A DNA stretch of 64,000 bases from Malus domestica (GCF_042453785.1 NC_091671.1:37773001-37837000), one strand, 5' to 3'; counted from the first letter of the stretch, positions 9,380 through 21,221 are shown. Translations and numbers: made by a program. The notes: generated by a model not told the origin, from the letters alone.

Positions 9380-10452
9380 CTGTGAAATTGATAAGCATTG
9401 TGAGCCAAGAAATTTTCAAGAAGCATCTTTACTTACACAATGGAACCAAGCCATGACAAAAGAGCTTCGTGCACTGGAAAAGAATCACACTGGAGCTTGG
9501 TCCAACTATCTCCAGGGAAAAAGGTTGTTGGAAGCCATTGGATTTACAAGACCAAGTTCAAAGCTGATGGTTCAATCAAGAGACACAAGGCTAGGCTTGT
9601 TGCTCGAGGTTTCACTCAAACATTTGGAGTAAATTATAAGGAAACGTTTGCACCAGTGACCAAGATGAACTCAGTAAGGGTTCTACTCTCGGTAGCATTC
9701 AATGGTGGATGGTTCATTTACCAAATGGACGTGAAGAAAGCTTTACTTCACAGAGAGTTATAGGAAGAAGTGTATATGCAGCCCCCCCGGGGTATAATCA
9801 TATTGAAGGCAATATGGTTTGTAAATTACACAAGGCAATATATGAATTGAAACAATCCTCACGAGCTTGGTACGCCAAGCTTAGTTCTGTACTAGAGAAG
9901 GCTGGTTTCCTGCGAAGTAATGTTGATTCTTCATTATTTGTAAGAACCGACACTAGTGAAAAGTTGGTGGTTCTTATCTACGTTGATGATCTTATCATCA
10001 CTGGAGATAGTGCCGTTGAGATTGAAGCACTGAAGCTCTCCTTACATCAAACCTTTGATATCAAAGATTTGAGAAAGTTAAAGTATTTTTTGGGCATTGA
10101 AATGGCAACATCTTCAAATGGATTGTTTCTACATCAACGAAAATACGTATTGGACCTACTTCAAGAAGCCAAAATACTAGACTGCAAACCTGCTATCACC
10201 CCCGTTGATTGTAAACTGAAGCTCAACATCGATGGAGAAGCCATGCATGATGTGAGCTACTATCAAGGCTTGGTGGGGAAGCTAATATACCTCACCATCA
10301 CGCGTTCAGATATCACATATGCAATGAGCTTGGCTAGTCAATTTATGCACTATCCCACTGTGGATCACCTTAGCATTGTCAAGAAAATATTGCGCTACCT
10401 CAAGGGTTTCCATATGGTGAGGAATTATCATGCACAACAATCAGTCTACTGA
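9380..10452 (+). pseudogene. Copia reverse transcriptase region, frameshifted
   Basis: The RVT_2 domain is readable across two frames. 9440-9763 ends YKETFAPVTKMNSVRVLLSV, then YQMDVKKALLH. 9709-10452 contains the intact catalytic motif YVDDLIITGD and later LGIEMATSSNGLFLHQRKY. A frameshift and a stop near 9762 separate the halves. The catalytic Asp pair is kept, but the protein could not be made as one chain. Confidence 0.85.
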
Positions 10453-11090
10453 CATTAGTGGTTACACAAATGCAGACTGGGCAGGAAATGCAATTGATAG
10501 GAAATCTACCACAGGCTATTGTACATTTGTTGGTGGAAATCTCATCACATAGAAGAGCAAAAAGCAACAGGACATTGCTCGATCTAGCGCAAAGGCAGAA
10601 TATAAAGCCATGGCAGCTAATACTGCCTGTGAACTAATTTGGCTTAAAGGGCTTCTTTCAAACTTAGGGTTCCCTAGTTTTACTCATATGTTCCTTATGT
10701 GCGATAATCAGGCAGCCATGCACATTGATGACAACCCTGTGTTCCATGAGGTATCATTTGGTACGTGGGACGGGACAGAATGGAGTGGGACGAGGCGTTC
10801 CGTCCCACGTTTGGTGCGCCTAAAACGGGTGGAACGCGCTGTTCCACATGACGAATTTTGGGTGAATTTTCGTTCCGCCTCCCCTCTGGAACAACTCGTT
10901 CCATATCCGTGGAACAAAAAATTATAACCTCTCCTTCTCCTTCTTCTTCCTCCTTGTTTCCATCCGAGGGCATCTTTGCTCCCTCTCCGTTCCGTCCCGT
11001 CTCGTCTGCATACCAAACGATACCTGAAAGAACAAAACATATTGAAGTGGACTGCCATTTCATCCGTGCTCAAGTCTAAACTCAAATCAT
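10453..11090 (+). pseudogene. Copia RNase H region, split by a MITE
   Basis: The frame reads ADWAG, DRKSTTGYC, then SSAKAEYKAMA and CDNQAAMHI, which is Copia RNase H. A TAG replaces the usual Trp codon near 10550. The MITE 10750-11024 interrupts the codons after NPVFHE. The frame resumes at 11028 with RTKHIEVDCHFIRAQ. Confidence 0.85.
10750..11024. mobile_element. 275-bp MITE with 3-bp target duplication, in Copia RNase H
   Basis: The ends are inverted repeats: GGTATCATTTGGTACG on the left and, on the opposite strand at the right, GGTATCGTTTGGTATG, followed by further matching GGGACGGGAC-type sequence. The duplication is TGA (10747-10749 and 11025-11027). Removing the element and one TGA restores the RNase H frame exactly. 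A 3-bp duplication and a GTTTGG-bearing end suggest a PIF/Harbinger (Tourist-like) MITE, although TGA is not the classic TWA target. It has no coding capacity. Confidence 0.85.
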
Positions 11091-11220
11091 CCGGACCATA
11101 TTCACTCGAAGCCATAACAACTAACAGATCTCTTTACCAAGGCAATGTCATCCGTTCAATTTCATCGTTTTTTGGGCAAGCTTGGCTCAATTAACCTCTT
11201 CGATCTAGCTTGAGGGGGAG

Positions 11221-11599
11221 TGTTGAAGTATAAGTATAACCTTAAAGACTCTCGGTCCCTAGGGTTAGCTATCAAGGCCATCATTATATCTTAAACTTGT
11301 AAAACAACCATCTTCCCTTGATTTAAGGGAGTTGATTGATTAGTGGCTTAACCTAATGTTTGGAGTAATTCCTTGATTTAAGGGTTAGATTAGGCCTAGA
11401 TTTACCCAGTCACTTAACCTAGTGTTTGGTGTAATTCCTTGATTTAAGGACTAGATTAGGCCTAGATGTACCCAGTCACTAGGGTTTCCTTTGGTTGCTT
11501 GCAGCCAACTCTCCTTCCTCTCTCTTCTCCCTTATATACTTGGTCTCTTGTACATTGATACTCATGAAATACATTACAATTTAAACCAGAAAATCAGCA
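11221..11599 (+). repeat. 3' LTR of the Copia element (379 bp)
   Basis: It aligns with 2531-2865 but is longer, because a segment around CTTAACCTAGTGTTTGGTGT AATTCCTTGATTTAAGG is duplicated inside it (about 11343-11400 and 11413-11465). It ends ATCAGCA, followed by GTCGA. Confidence 0.93.
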
Positions 11600-12210
11600 G
11601 TCGAATTTAATCAGCCATCATTCATTTTCTAACTTAGATAAGATTATAAAGTGTAAGAGCAAGAGGTAGATTAGATAATATCGGTCATACATGTACAATA
11701 TACATTCAACAATAAGAAGGGAGCTATAGACAGGATCGACTATGGCTAAAACAAAAGACTCGAAAGAGCGGAAAGGATCTAGTATATGAATTCTAATCCC
11801 CACTTCTGCATAAGTTCAATGAATAACATGTAAAATCATCTGACAGTCACATTTCTTTTGATGATTGTAAGGGGTATTGAACATTGCCAAACCCTAATTA
11901 TGATTTATGACTATTTAATTACAAAGACAAAAAATAACCAATTTGTGTACAAACATCAGCAAGTAAGAACTGAGCTGGAGTAGTAATTGGAGATTACTTG
12001 TATAAACCAACTACTACTGGCGGATATGGCAACGATCCCTTTCACAAGAGAGATTTGACCGTATAACCGCTGTAATATCCCTCCCTCTCTTTATCTTTCT
12101 CATCACCTGATGATTAGAGAGTTTTTAAGGGACATTACGACGGTTATGCCCAAGATTTTGCCCATTCATAGCCTTCCCTCACTTTATTACCTGTGTCAAC
12201 CATTTCACAT

Positions 12211-12355
12211 TTCAAGAATCGTATTCCATGAATATGAAACCTATCCCAGTGCAACAATTTCTGACATAAATCAAAATCAAGCTTTCAAGAATCGTATTCC
12301 ATGAATATGATACCTAACCAGCGCAACAATTTCTGACATAAATCAAAATCAAGCT
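12211..12355. repeat. 73-bp tandem duplication (two copies)
   Basis: Copies start at 12211 and 12284 with TTCAAGAATCGTATTCCATG and end with AAATCAAAATCAAGCT. A few substitutions separate them. Confidence 0.85.
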
Positions 12356-14809
12356 GCTTCCTTCAAAACAACCAATTTAATCATTTTCAACAATTTTTTA
12401 GGAAAAAAAAAATTCAATTACACACAGAAACTCCAGAAAATTCCAATTGAGAAGATGAATCATTCAACCCCATCACCTGTTACAATTAAGTAAACGAGTT
12501 TTTTTTTATTTTTTTTATTTTTATTACTTTTAAAATTGGCATAACTGGTGGTAAGTCACGGTTATCTACCTCTTCCGAGTTTGGAGAGGCTCACCTTACC
12601 CATGGCCATAGTCAAATAGACTCATAATTAAGCAAGCCAGTTAAGGAACACCCTTTTAATTTAAAAAAGAAAAAAAATTTATATATATATAAGAACCCAT
12701 CACCATCCTCTAAAATCTAATTCTCTCATCGAACTCACATGGAAAAAAGTTAAAATTTACTGATTTTTGAATCAGATTAATTACCAAACTGAACGATAAG
12801 AAAAGGAAAGGCAAAAGCAAAAACACAATAGTAAATTGTAAGTTTATGAATACTTGCACTGTTACATGTTCGTTGTGAACTGCCAAGCATCCTTCTTCGA
12901 TACAGTGGAGAGAGAGAAGTTCAGGCGCGCCAAATAAACATAATGTATTTGCAGGATCCTTAAGAAAGCGGAGAGATTTTTCAATGTGTACGAAATACGG
13001 GGCAGAAAATCACATGTTATTATACAGTTAGGGGGACACTTGAAAGAAATTTTTTTCCACCAATTATATGTTCCGTCCCATATTCTGGGCATACTGAAAA
13101 TTTTCTCAAGAAATTGAGTGATTCGAAGCACAAACGAAACTCAAAAGGTCAATAATGCCCCTTTTGTTTCTGTGTGCTGTGAAAGTATACCAATGTCATA
13201 ATACAAATGGTATACTTGAAAAAAAACTTCTAACAACTTATATTATGACACTTCATATACCAAGCCGTGTTCATAGTACACCGAAAATTTCTCTACGAAT
13301 TGGAAGCGCAGTTCCACACATCCCTAAAGACGTTAACTATCTTGGGCGTAACCGTCCCTCCAATTGGCTGAGCGTTGTCTCAACAAAGGGGCTATGTCTC
13401 TTACTATATGTATTTCCCTATAGCTATCTTAGACTTGTTCTCTTAAGCCTCAATTTTTGGATCTACCCAAAAAGAATCTCAAATCCCTAGCCTTAACCTG
13501 AATTTCTTTTTCCCCTCTTCCAGTCACCGCCATGTTCATCCACCATCTCCTCCCATCCCCTCTCTCTACCATAAGCTTGGTTGCCTCCTATGCTTTTGCT
13601 TTCGGTTGAGACGTACAATCTGAAACTTATCTTCGCCACTCATTGTGAAAGTGATTTATCACTCATTCAGCGGAAGATGTGCAAAACTATTCCTTTGGTT
13701 TCGGTTTAGGTCTTCGTTCCGCCTCCTTCTATGTTATTGTTTACATGCATGCTTGTTGATTTCGCTGACGTCGGGATTTCGTTCTTGCTGGTCTCCAAGT
13801 GGTGAAAATGACATAATATTTCATTTGCTCAGTTGTTTCGCTGTGTTATTTGGGGCTTGTCTGGATTTTGGTTTCTCCTCTTTGGGTTTATATGGTTAGG
13901 TTTCGAATGAGCAGGATTTGAGATTTGCGTGGTTATGTAATCTTATACAACGACCTTTGTGGTGTAGTGGTATCGGCGGTGCCCCTGGTGGCGTTTGGTC
14001 AGTACTTGGAGTTGCCACAGTGGTGCTGCTATGTGATGTTGATGGTAGTTGTCTGCTCAGACCTCCTTTTGTTTTAATTGAATTTTTGTGTTCATTAGGT
14101 CATGTTGTAGGTTATTTTCTTTTGTATCTTTATGAAACCTTTATAATTGAATTTGTAGAATTGTGTTATATACTTTTTTTTATTGGAAAGTTACATATCA
14201 AATTCTTATCAATTAAAATTATTGGTGCTCTTAGGTTGCTATCTCGGTAACATTTTCTTCTATTCTTCTATTCAGTTCAAGTTGACAAAAAAATTGTCCG
14301 CACATACAGTTCCGACACTAAACAAAAATTGCAGTTCTATTTCCTGGATGGATCGTTTTCTTAATTGATTTAATGTTGTCGAGTTTTCATGTTAGTTTGC
14401 AGATCCTACGTCGAATTGGTGTAGATGGTAGATTTCAGGTTTCACATATATACAACACATCATTCAACTCGGGAGCAAGTTTTCACAAATGGACCTAGTT
14501 GGTTCAACTTAATTGGACACCTTCCTTAGTATTTATATTGTCGTAACTTACAAGGTATATATCTACTGTGAAATATATGTAAAATTGCCAAAAGAAAAAA
14601 ATGATCCTACGTTCGTCTTCCTTGCAAATTAAGTAGTAAAGTTTATATCCTCCTTAAATAAGTGTAACTTCTTTTTTTCAATATCACTAAATTTTCTGCA
14701 TACGTACTATCGCTTTTTTTAGAAGAAAAAAAAGATATAATACTTTAAGATAATTAATACTGAAGGAGTAAAAAATTAAGCACATAATCTTACGTGCATA
14801 GATAAAAAT

Positions 14810-14962
14810 GAAAACTAATGAAAAAAACTTGAAAATTTTGAGTTTTAATGATAAGAACAAAATAAAGGGTAAAATGAATAGTATCAGGATTGACTTTTTA
14901 GTGTAAAAATGTGGGTTTTTATTAAAATGAACAGTACCGGGAAGCTTTTCGTTAAAGTTCCC
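14810..14962. mobile_element. Apple/pear-type MITE, copy 1
   Basis: Related copies lie at 50197-50342 and 55216-55360 in this window. Shared features are AACTAATGAAAA, CTTGAAAA(C/T)TTTGA, TTTTAATGATAA, GTAAAATGAATAGTA, and a tail with GAACAGTACCGGGA and TTTTCGTTAAA. From memory, this is a very abundant repeat in Malus and Pyrus. Confidence 0.7.
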
Positions 14963-16165
14963 TAGATAAAATTACAGCTCCTATAAACTGCAAACCCTAC
15001 TATATTATTATGATGGGTGTAGTTTTTGCGCTACACCTTCTGCGAACATGGTAAATGAAACATTGTGATCGAATAATGTTAAGACAATAGACACCAAGTG
15101 GCAGTGTATTATTAGAAAAATGACATCACATGACGATGAAATCATACTATATAAGTTCTTCGAATAATGACTGCCAATCTGAAAAATTGCATAAAAACGA
15201 ATAGGAATTTACAATGAACCTCATAATTCACAATAAACCTGATTTCCCAGATTCAATAGCAGAATTTCACAAGCACTTTCACTATTCCAACGTTTAAACA
15301 ATCATATATCCAAAGAGACTTAATTAATTAATATACATGATGGAACAGTTGAACTTTATAATACTAGTGCAGCCATGCACAAAGATTCAAGTGCTTTTTC
15401 CCCCTTGTTAATGCATGCTTTTACAACAGACGTATACCACTAAATTGTTCTTTAACAAAACCAACATATTAAACAACATCTAAAAGGGATTAGTGCAATC
15501 AAGGGCTTAATTTAAGCATAAGGGTTAAGGGATAAGATGGAATCTCAAAAGCACCAAACATTTTTGGATTGGAGAAATTCTGTCACTCAAAACCCTAACA
15601 GTAATATGAATATTACCCCAAGCAGCTAAGATTCCCCAGCATATACCCTTTTTAGATTCTCATTGGCCAAGTCATGGCTTTCTTTTGCAAAGTAAAGCTC
15701 TCCAACTGGATTAAATATGATAAATCATTATAATTTGTATTAGCACTCTAAAAAAGTCACCATTCGCTTTTACTTTTTTATTCGCTTTTACTTTTTTTTT
15801 TTACTAGTTAATGGTGCATAATGACTTTTTTTTTTTAAGTGCCAATAACTCCAAACAATAAAATGTTAGAAGGCCTACTATCAGCTCTGTTAATGCAACA
15901 AAAAACTGCTCACAATCAAAGAAATATGCTTGATTAAAATAAATCCACCACAAATTAAGTTAAATCCTATCTAGAACCAAAAATGAGGGGGAAAAGGACG
16001 GAGTAAGAGAAAAAAATGATGAAACAGTACCATATGTGGCACACAAATGAAAGAAATTGTAGCAGAATAATGATTCCCCAAATGAGAAAATCACATAAAG
16101 AAGCTAGCCAGGTGTGTAGGGCTAGAATTGTGATAGTGGGAGAGTGTTCTTTTTCGTGATCCTCA

Positions 16166-16250
16166 TCAACAGGTGAAGCTACCACATGATCTGATCTTTC
16201 CTTGACCAAGAGGGAAGTTTAGATCATGCTGGCAGCTTCAACTGCTATTG
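16166..16250 (-). ncRNA. MIR167: MIR167 precursor, copy 1
   Basis: Read on the minus strand, TGAAGCTGCCAGCATGATCT + A (complement of 16220-16240) is the full 21-nt mature miR167. The opposite arm (complement of 16172-16191) reads GATCATGTGGTAGCTTCACC, the standard star strand. The two pair almost fully around a loop of about 28 nt (16192-16219). miR167 guides cleavage of AUXIN RESPONSE FACTOR 6 and 8 mRNAs in flowering plants and so tunes auxin response in flowers and roots. The presumed promoter is at higher coordinates: a G14 run and (GA)n tract (16299-16331), a TATA-like ATTTATAT near 16391-16399 on the minus strand, and a TGTCTC auxin-element-like motif near 16418. The 80-aa minus frame 15967-16209 starts in the loop and is not a convincing protein. 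Confidence 0.95.
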
Positions 16251-17315
16251 GTCCACGATATCCAAAGCAAAACCCTAATCCATATGAGGGAGAAGAGAGG
16301 GGGGGGGGGGGGAAGAGAGAGAGAGAGAGAGATTTCTGTTTTTTCTTTAGCTGAAGGATATGTGTTTGGAGAAGAGGAGAAGAGGGTGATATAAATAGTG
16401 GCCAAAGAATGCCTTCCTGTCTCAGACTCCTCTGAGTTAGTCCTAAGTTGTGGTGAATTTGTTATAATTAAGGGCTAATTAAAGGTTAGTAATAGTATAT
16501 TAGTGATCAATTACTTGTTGAAAGAACATGTGGCAGTGGTCCAAAGTAAGACAAATTGAATATTATCAGGCTTATGCCACCACCATGCAGACAAGGTAGT
16601 GACCTCTTCTATAATTTACCTTGAGCTTTAACCAACTTTAAGTGGGTCTCTCTTCTACACCATACATGAATCAAAAAAAGAGCTCAAAACACAATGAGTT
16701 TATCGGGGACCATTGGCACGCTTCTTAGCAAATTTAGGAGAAAAGGAAAGGGGAAGCATCTCAACCAAAACAATCGCATGTGACAATTTTCCCTCTCCTT
16801 CTTGGTTTCATGCATTACCAATGATCTCTCCCTCTCTTTCGTTAGGGAGAAAATAGCCATTCTCAATCCTAACGAATAGTTCGACAATGAAATATGGACG
16901 AGCAATAAACTGTAAATTTGGATGCTTCGCTCATGAGCACAAAATCATATAGATGACACAAAACAGATGATTACATGTAATTTATAAATAATTACATAAA
17001 TTAATGACTGATGATAAAGTAGATTCAAAATTTCCTCAATTTAGAGAGAAAAAATAAAAAATGTATGTCATTTGTGGAAATGCATTAGTGAACCCTAATG
17101 TGTTTTATAAGAATAATACACTGTAACGTTTAAATTCCCACAAATTGTTTAATGATAGTTAAAATGAATATGAGACGAGCAGAAAAAATATAAATTCAGA
17201 TGTTTTAGATTTCAAAGCTTTAGAAGCACAAAATCATTCAACTCATACATACATGTGACTTTTTAGAGAATTATATTGCAAGTAGTAAACATGTGATATT
17301 GTCCTCAATACCTAA
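16251..17315. other. Presumed MIR167 promoter and AT-rich flank
   Basis: This lies upstream of the minus-strand hairpin. It holds a homopolymer G run and GA repeat at 16299-16331, then a leader-like GAAGAGGAGAAGAGG stretch. Beyond about 16500 it is AT-rich with no gene recognised. Confidence 0.5.
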
Positions 17316-17525
17316 AATCTAAAAGAAAATGGACCTACCTTAATTTATGAAATAGAATTAATGTGATTTGTGGAAAAGCTTGATCCTTGAGAACCTAATT
17401 GGTGTCAGCTACACATTAAAAGAATCTAAAAGAAAATGGACCTACCTTAATTTATGAAATAGAATGTGATTTGTGGAAAAGCTTGTTCCTTGAGAACCTA
17501 ATTGGTGTCAGCTACACATTAAAAG
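17316..17525. repeat. About 105-bp tandem duplication (two copies)
   Basis: Copy 1 starts at 17316 and copy 2 at 17423, both with AATCTAAAAGAAAATGGACC and ending AGCTACACATTAAAAG. Copy 2 lacks TTAA/TAAT (4 nt) after ATAGAA and has a T for A change. Confidence 0.92.
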
Positions 17526-19624
17526 CAACCTAAAAACGACAATGCCAAGTAATGTTTGGGAGTCCAATGTGTAAAGTGAACAATCTGATACAAGCAAATA
17601 AAAAATTATTTGTAATATATTCTGATAAAGTTGGTTTTGATATTGACATTCTGTTGGCTTTGAATTTGTTTCGATCCCTTTGGTAGGTTAGGGCAGATGG
17701 AACCAATAGATGCATGCAGAGTCATCCCAGTGAGAAAGTTTCGGAAAATGGAAAACAAAATATTCTAAAGAAAAGTTCCCAAACATATTGGCTTGATTCG
17801 GATACAAAACTCATGATTTTTATTTTTTAACTACAAATTATTTATTTTTAATATAAGCGATTTCTATAGTAAATTATCTAAATTATAAGGATAAAAATTT
17901 GAATTTGAATGCACTCATACCTTGAAAATCCCTCCAGCCATCGGATTTTGCCCACCTAACAGTTGGGCAAGACGGGCGCCGTAGGTTTTGCAATAGGCAA
18001 CAATTGCGAGCGTGAGAAATTGAGGAAAACTCATTTCACCCAAATTCACCAATTTTACTTTCATTTCAACAATTCCTTCTTCAATCCTTAGACGCCACCA
18101 ATAAGCTCTTAAAAATTGTCTACCTAAGAAAAAAATTATGATTCTACCACTAGGCGCAGATGAAGGAACACAATGTTCTAACAAACTTGCCTAAGTCCAA
18201 CTCCATATTTTTTTTAACAACATTTTTAATATGCAAACAACATTTTACCACATTGATAAAAAATAATCATGCATATGCATCATGGTACAGATTCGACCCC
18301 AATCAATTCTCCTTCACCCATAACAACTGCCTATTTAACATACTAATTAAAGCGATCTCCACTAAAATAAAAACTACATTTTGAATATAAAAATATATCT
18401 TATTTGCAAAGAAGAAGCTTACATTGGTCTTGAAATTTGTAAATAAGATATTATTCGCTTGTTCGAATGGGCAACTGGAACTTAATAAACTATTCTTCAA
18501 ATAAAGCTAGGTTGGATGTTGCAGTTGGTACAAGGATCTTTCTGGTTATGATAAATTTATATATCGCACTCTATCTCCACTTTTTTATTTTTTTCGTTTT
18601 ATACTAAAAAACAAGTGTGGATGCATGAATAAGACATTTAACATATGACAACATGATGAGATATTGTTCATCTTTTTTTGTTTGGCTTGTGGGATATTTT
18701 CAATCTTATATTGCATTATTGCTCACTCTGTCACTCATTGTTTAATTACATGTTTCATCTATCAACGTTGGCAAAAACCATGAAGTGAATCTTCCTCTAA
18801 TTTTCTCTTGGATCATTTGGTTTCAGTCCCTAATCAACCTAATTGTTAGATTGAAACCTTGTTTGTTTAAATATTTTGATCGAATTCCTTACCATCATTT
18901 AAAAGATTTAACTCATGCATTTAATGTCCACAAATTATGAAATTTAAACAAATTCAAATAATATTTTTAAAATGTATTAAGTACTTAAAAATAAACATTA
19001 GAGTAATATTGTTCTTCACAAAATTGTAGCAAGAAATAATGTACCCACATAATTCTTAACATGTTTAAAAAAATACCTATTGGTATATTTTAAAACATAA
19101 AATAAATACATATAATTAGCATGGGTACATACATTTAGCAAAATTAAAAATGGGTGCAAATAAATTAAAAAATATGGGTACAAATACAATAAAACTTAAA
19201 AAATATGGACAAAAAAAATTAATATATGGGTACAAATTAAAACTGAAAAGAAAATTGTTACAAATTAAAAAAGGGTTGCAAACTAAAAATGGGTACAAAC
19301 TAAAAATAAAAATATATGATAAATATTTAGCCATAAATTTAAATATATCAAATGTAACATTTCTAATACTAAATTATATATTTAGAAATAAAAAATATTG
19401 TATTATTGAAATAATTAATGACACTTATTAATACCTAAATACCTTGATAAAAAATTTTAAAAAAAAATTTAATCAATAGAGTAACAAAAAGAGAGATGAG
19501 AACATAATTTCTCATTTTCTTCCTCTCTGTTTTTCTAAGAGAAGAAGATCTGCCTTATGTCATAGATATTCAAAAGGAGAGACACATGTTATGCTAATGT
19601 GAAAGATACAAAATCTACTGTATC
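17526..19624. other. AT-rich intergenic region with a degenerate GGGTACAAA repeat
   Basis: No gene was recognised. Between about 19130 and 19320 the motif GGGTACAAAYTAAAAA recurs six or more times in degenerate form, on the plus strand. The frames there (19116-19431) are products of that repeat. Confidence 0.55.
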
Positions 19625-20096
19625 ATATTGAAGGCTGGGACAGTGAGCAGTGCACCAAATTGGCACCCACTTGTGAAAAAAACATAAGTGCAAGTGTCAC
19701 CTTCTACCTCTCTCATGAGATGTTTAAGAAGTTAAAACTTAGTGCAACTGGATACTACTTTTGTGACTCTCTCGATCCTCAAGTGATATGTCACGTGAGT
19801 GAAGAGAAAAACAAAAAGAGGCGTATAAGTACAACATACAACCCATTGCAAATCTTTCTCATATTGAAGGCTGGGACAGTGAGCAGTGCACCAAATTGGC
19901 ACCCACTTGTGAAAAAAACATAAGTGCAAGTGTCACCTTCTACCTCTCTCATGAGATGTTTAAGAAGTTAAAACTTAGTGCAACTGGATACTACTTTTGT
20001 GACTCTCTCGATCCTCAAGTGATATGTCACGTGAGTGAAGAGAAAAACAAAAAGAGGCGTATAAGTACAACATACAACCCATTGCAAATCTTTCTC
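19625..20096. repeat. Perfect 236-bp tandem duplication
   Basis: 19625-19860 and 19861-20096 appear identical base for base, starting ATATTGAAGGCTGGGACAGT and ending CAAATCTTTCTC. Both copies contain the same open frame of about 67 residues (starting MAPTCEKN), which matches no family I know. Identity of the frames therefore reflects duplication and not selection. Confidence 0.95.
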
Positions 20097-20204
20097 CAAG
20101 CTAGAGTAACTTATCTGTAACTATAATATTGTATTTCAAATTAATCAAGTATATTATTATGTATTTTAACTTTCTCACATACCAACGCTTAATTAGTTCA
20201 TGAC

Positions 20205-20372
20205 AAATGTTAAGGGGACTTTTTTAAAAGTGAAACTCTTTGTGGATTCTCTGTCATCTCATAGCTTAACATCAATTCATGCGTGCCAACATTATAAAAT
20301 ATTATATCATAAACATGAAGTGATAGAAAAGTTATGAAGAGTTTCACTTTTAAAAGTCTCTTTAGCATTTCT
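20205..20372. mobile_element. MITE with about 35-bp terminal inverted repeats
   Basis: The left end AAATGTTAAGGGGACTTTTT and following AAAAGTGAAACTCTT match, inverted, the right end AAGAGTTTCACTTTTAAAAG TCTCTTTAGCATTT. The element is about 165 bp with no frame. I could not fix a target duplication with certainty. Confidence 0.7.
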
Positions 20373-20381
20373 CCTAATTAA

Positions 20382-20440
20382 TTATATTGTGTATCCTCAA
20401 CTCCTCCTAGTTGATGAGGATACACAATATATTTCACTAA
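20382..20440. repeat. Near-perfect hairpin inverted repeat
   Basis: ATATTGTGTATCCTCAACT and AGTTGATGAGGATACACAATAT form a stem of about 20 bp around a short CCTCCT loop. A diverged relative lies at about 22889-22950 (ATTGTGTATTCTTAACTCC, then TGATGAGGACACACAA). Each copy is followed by similar CCCCTCTCCATCGATCTTGG-type sequence. Confidence 0.7.
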
Positions 20441-20519
20441 TACAAACCCCTCTCCATCGATCTTGGGGATTGATTTATCTAATGAATCAAGATTTCGAAC
20501 TTTGAGATGGGTTGGTTCT

Positions 20520-20900
20520 ACGCGCGACTTACATGTTTTAAATGTATTTATATGAGTAAATTGACAAAAAGAAAGTCAAATATTTGAAGTAAATAAATAA
20601 TTTTAGATCATGCTAAAAGAAACGCCTCATATACCAATTAAAGCAGCTGAATTTACATAATAAAATCAATCTCTATAAAATTTACATTAAGAATCGGAAA
20701 AATAATATTTAATAAACAATTGATTGAATCACATTATTGCTAACTTATTGTGAAGGTAAGTCCACCCCCCTTCCTCCTTAGTGTAGATAATATTGTTTGC
20801 TTAAAAAAAATCATTTTGACAATTAATTTAATCATATTATTATCCGCGTGCGAAATATTTTTTTTATAACCGGCATTACACGCCTCTTAAGATATTTTGA
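20520..20900. repeat. Dispersed AT-rich repeat, copy 1 of 3
   Basis: It begins GCGACTTACATGTTTTAAAT and runs through TTTAGATCATGCTA and TTGTTTGC. Related copies are at 23284-23450 and 23470-23850. It contains ATTATTGCTAACTTATTGTG, a segment also seen near 51990 and 55080. Confidence 0.6.
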
Positions 20901-21221
20901 ACATGTTTAAAAAAAGAGAAATTAAATTACATTATTACTAACCTATTGTGAGATACTAATTAAAATATAAATAAATAACACTTTACCAAAAAATAAATTA
21001 TTAAAAAAACATTGTTAAAATGATGAAAATGCCCCTGATTATATTTGTTTTGTTATAACATATTAATAAGTCTCATTTGATATGATAGGACATGAAAATG
21101 AAGTAGATATGTTATTGTATAACCAGATAAGTTTCATAACCAGATATGTTATTGTAGAAGCGATTCGTCGAGTTCACCGATCTAAAATGATATAAAATTT
21201 CGCTCAACATAATATAATTTA

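Larger units (their letters stand above)
2526..11604 (+). mobile_element. Ty1/Copia LTR retrotransposon, decayed, with two nested insertions
   Basis: The element runs from 2531 to 11599 between LTRs that start TGTTGAAGTATAA and end with ATCAACA (5') or ATCAGCA (3'). It is flanked by the 5-bp target duplication GTCGA (2526-2530 and 11600-11604). A primer-binding-site-like sequence, TGGCATCAAAGC, starts at 2866, next to the 5' LTR. It resembles the initiator-Met tRNA site of plant Copia elements. A purine tract (TTGAGGGGGAG) ends at 11220, just before the 3' LTR. The internal order gag, protease, integrase, reverse transcriptase, RNase H is Copia type. All domains carry stops or frameshifts, so it is not autonomous now. 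A Gypsy-like element (4438-8124) and a MITE (10750-11024) inserted later. The LTRs have diverged visibly, each with a small private internal duplication, so this is not a recent insertion. Confidence 0.93.
11605..16165. other. Gene-poor AT-rich intergenic region
   Basis: I see no supported coding gene. Contents recognised are a 73-bp tandem duplication (12211-12355), poly-T and poly-A tracts (about 12500 and 12660), and one copy of an apple-type MITE (14810-14962). The frames at 13155-14250 show no family resemblance or codon pattern and look like chance. The stretch 13500-14000 is somewhat GC-richer and pyrimidine-rich, but I cannot assign it. Confidence 0.6.

Noticed and set aside
13155..14250. 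Plus-strand frames of 84-111 codons
   Set aside because: No domain, no splice structure and no similarity that I can name; they are likely chance frames.
15967..16209. 80-aa minus-strand frame with hydrophobic stretches, in the MIR167 transcript
   Set aside because: It starts inside the hairpin loop, 3' of the mature miRNA, whereas proposed miRNA-encoded peptides lie 5'. Its hydrophobicity follows the AT-rich base composition.
19660..20120. Two identical plus-strand frames beginning MAPTCEKN
   Set aside because: Their identity is explained by the exact DNA duplication; no protein family or codon signature was recognised.
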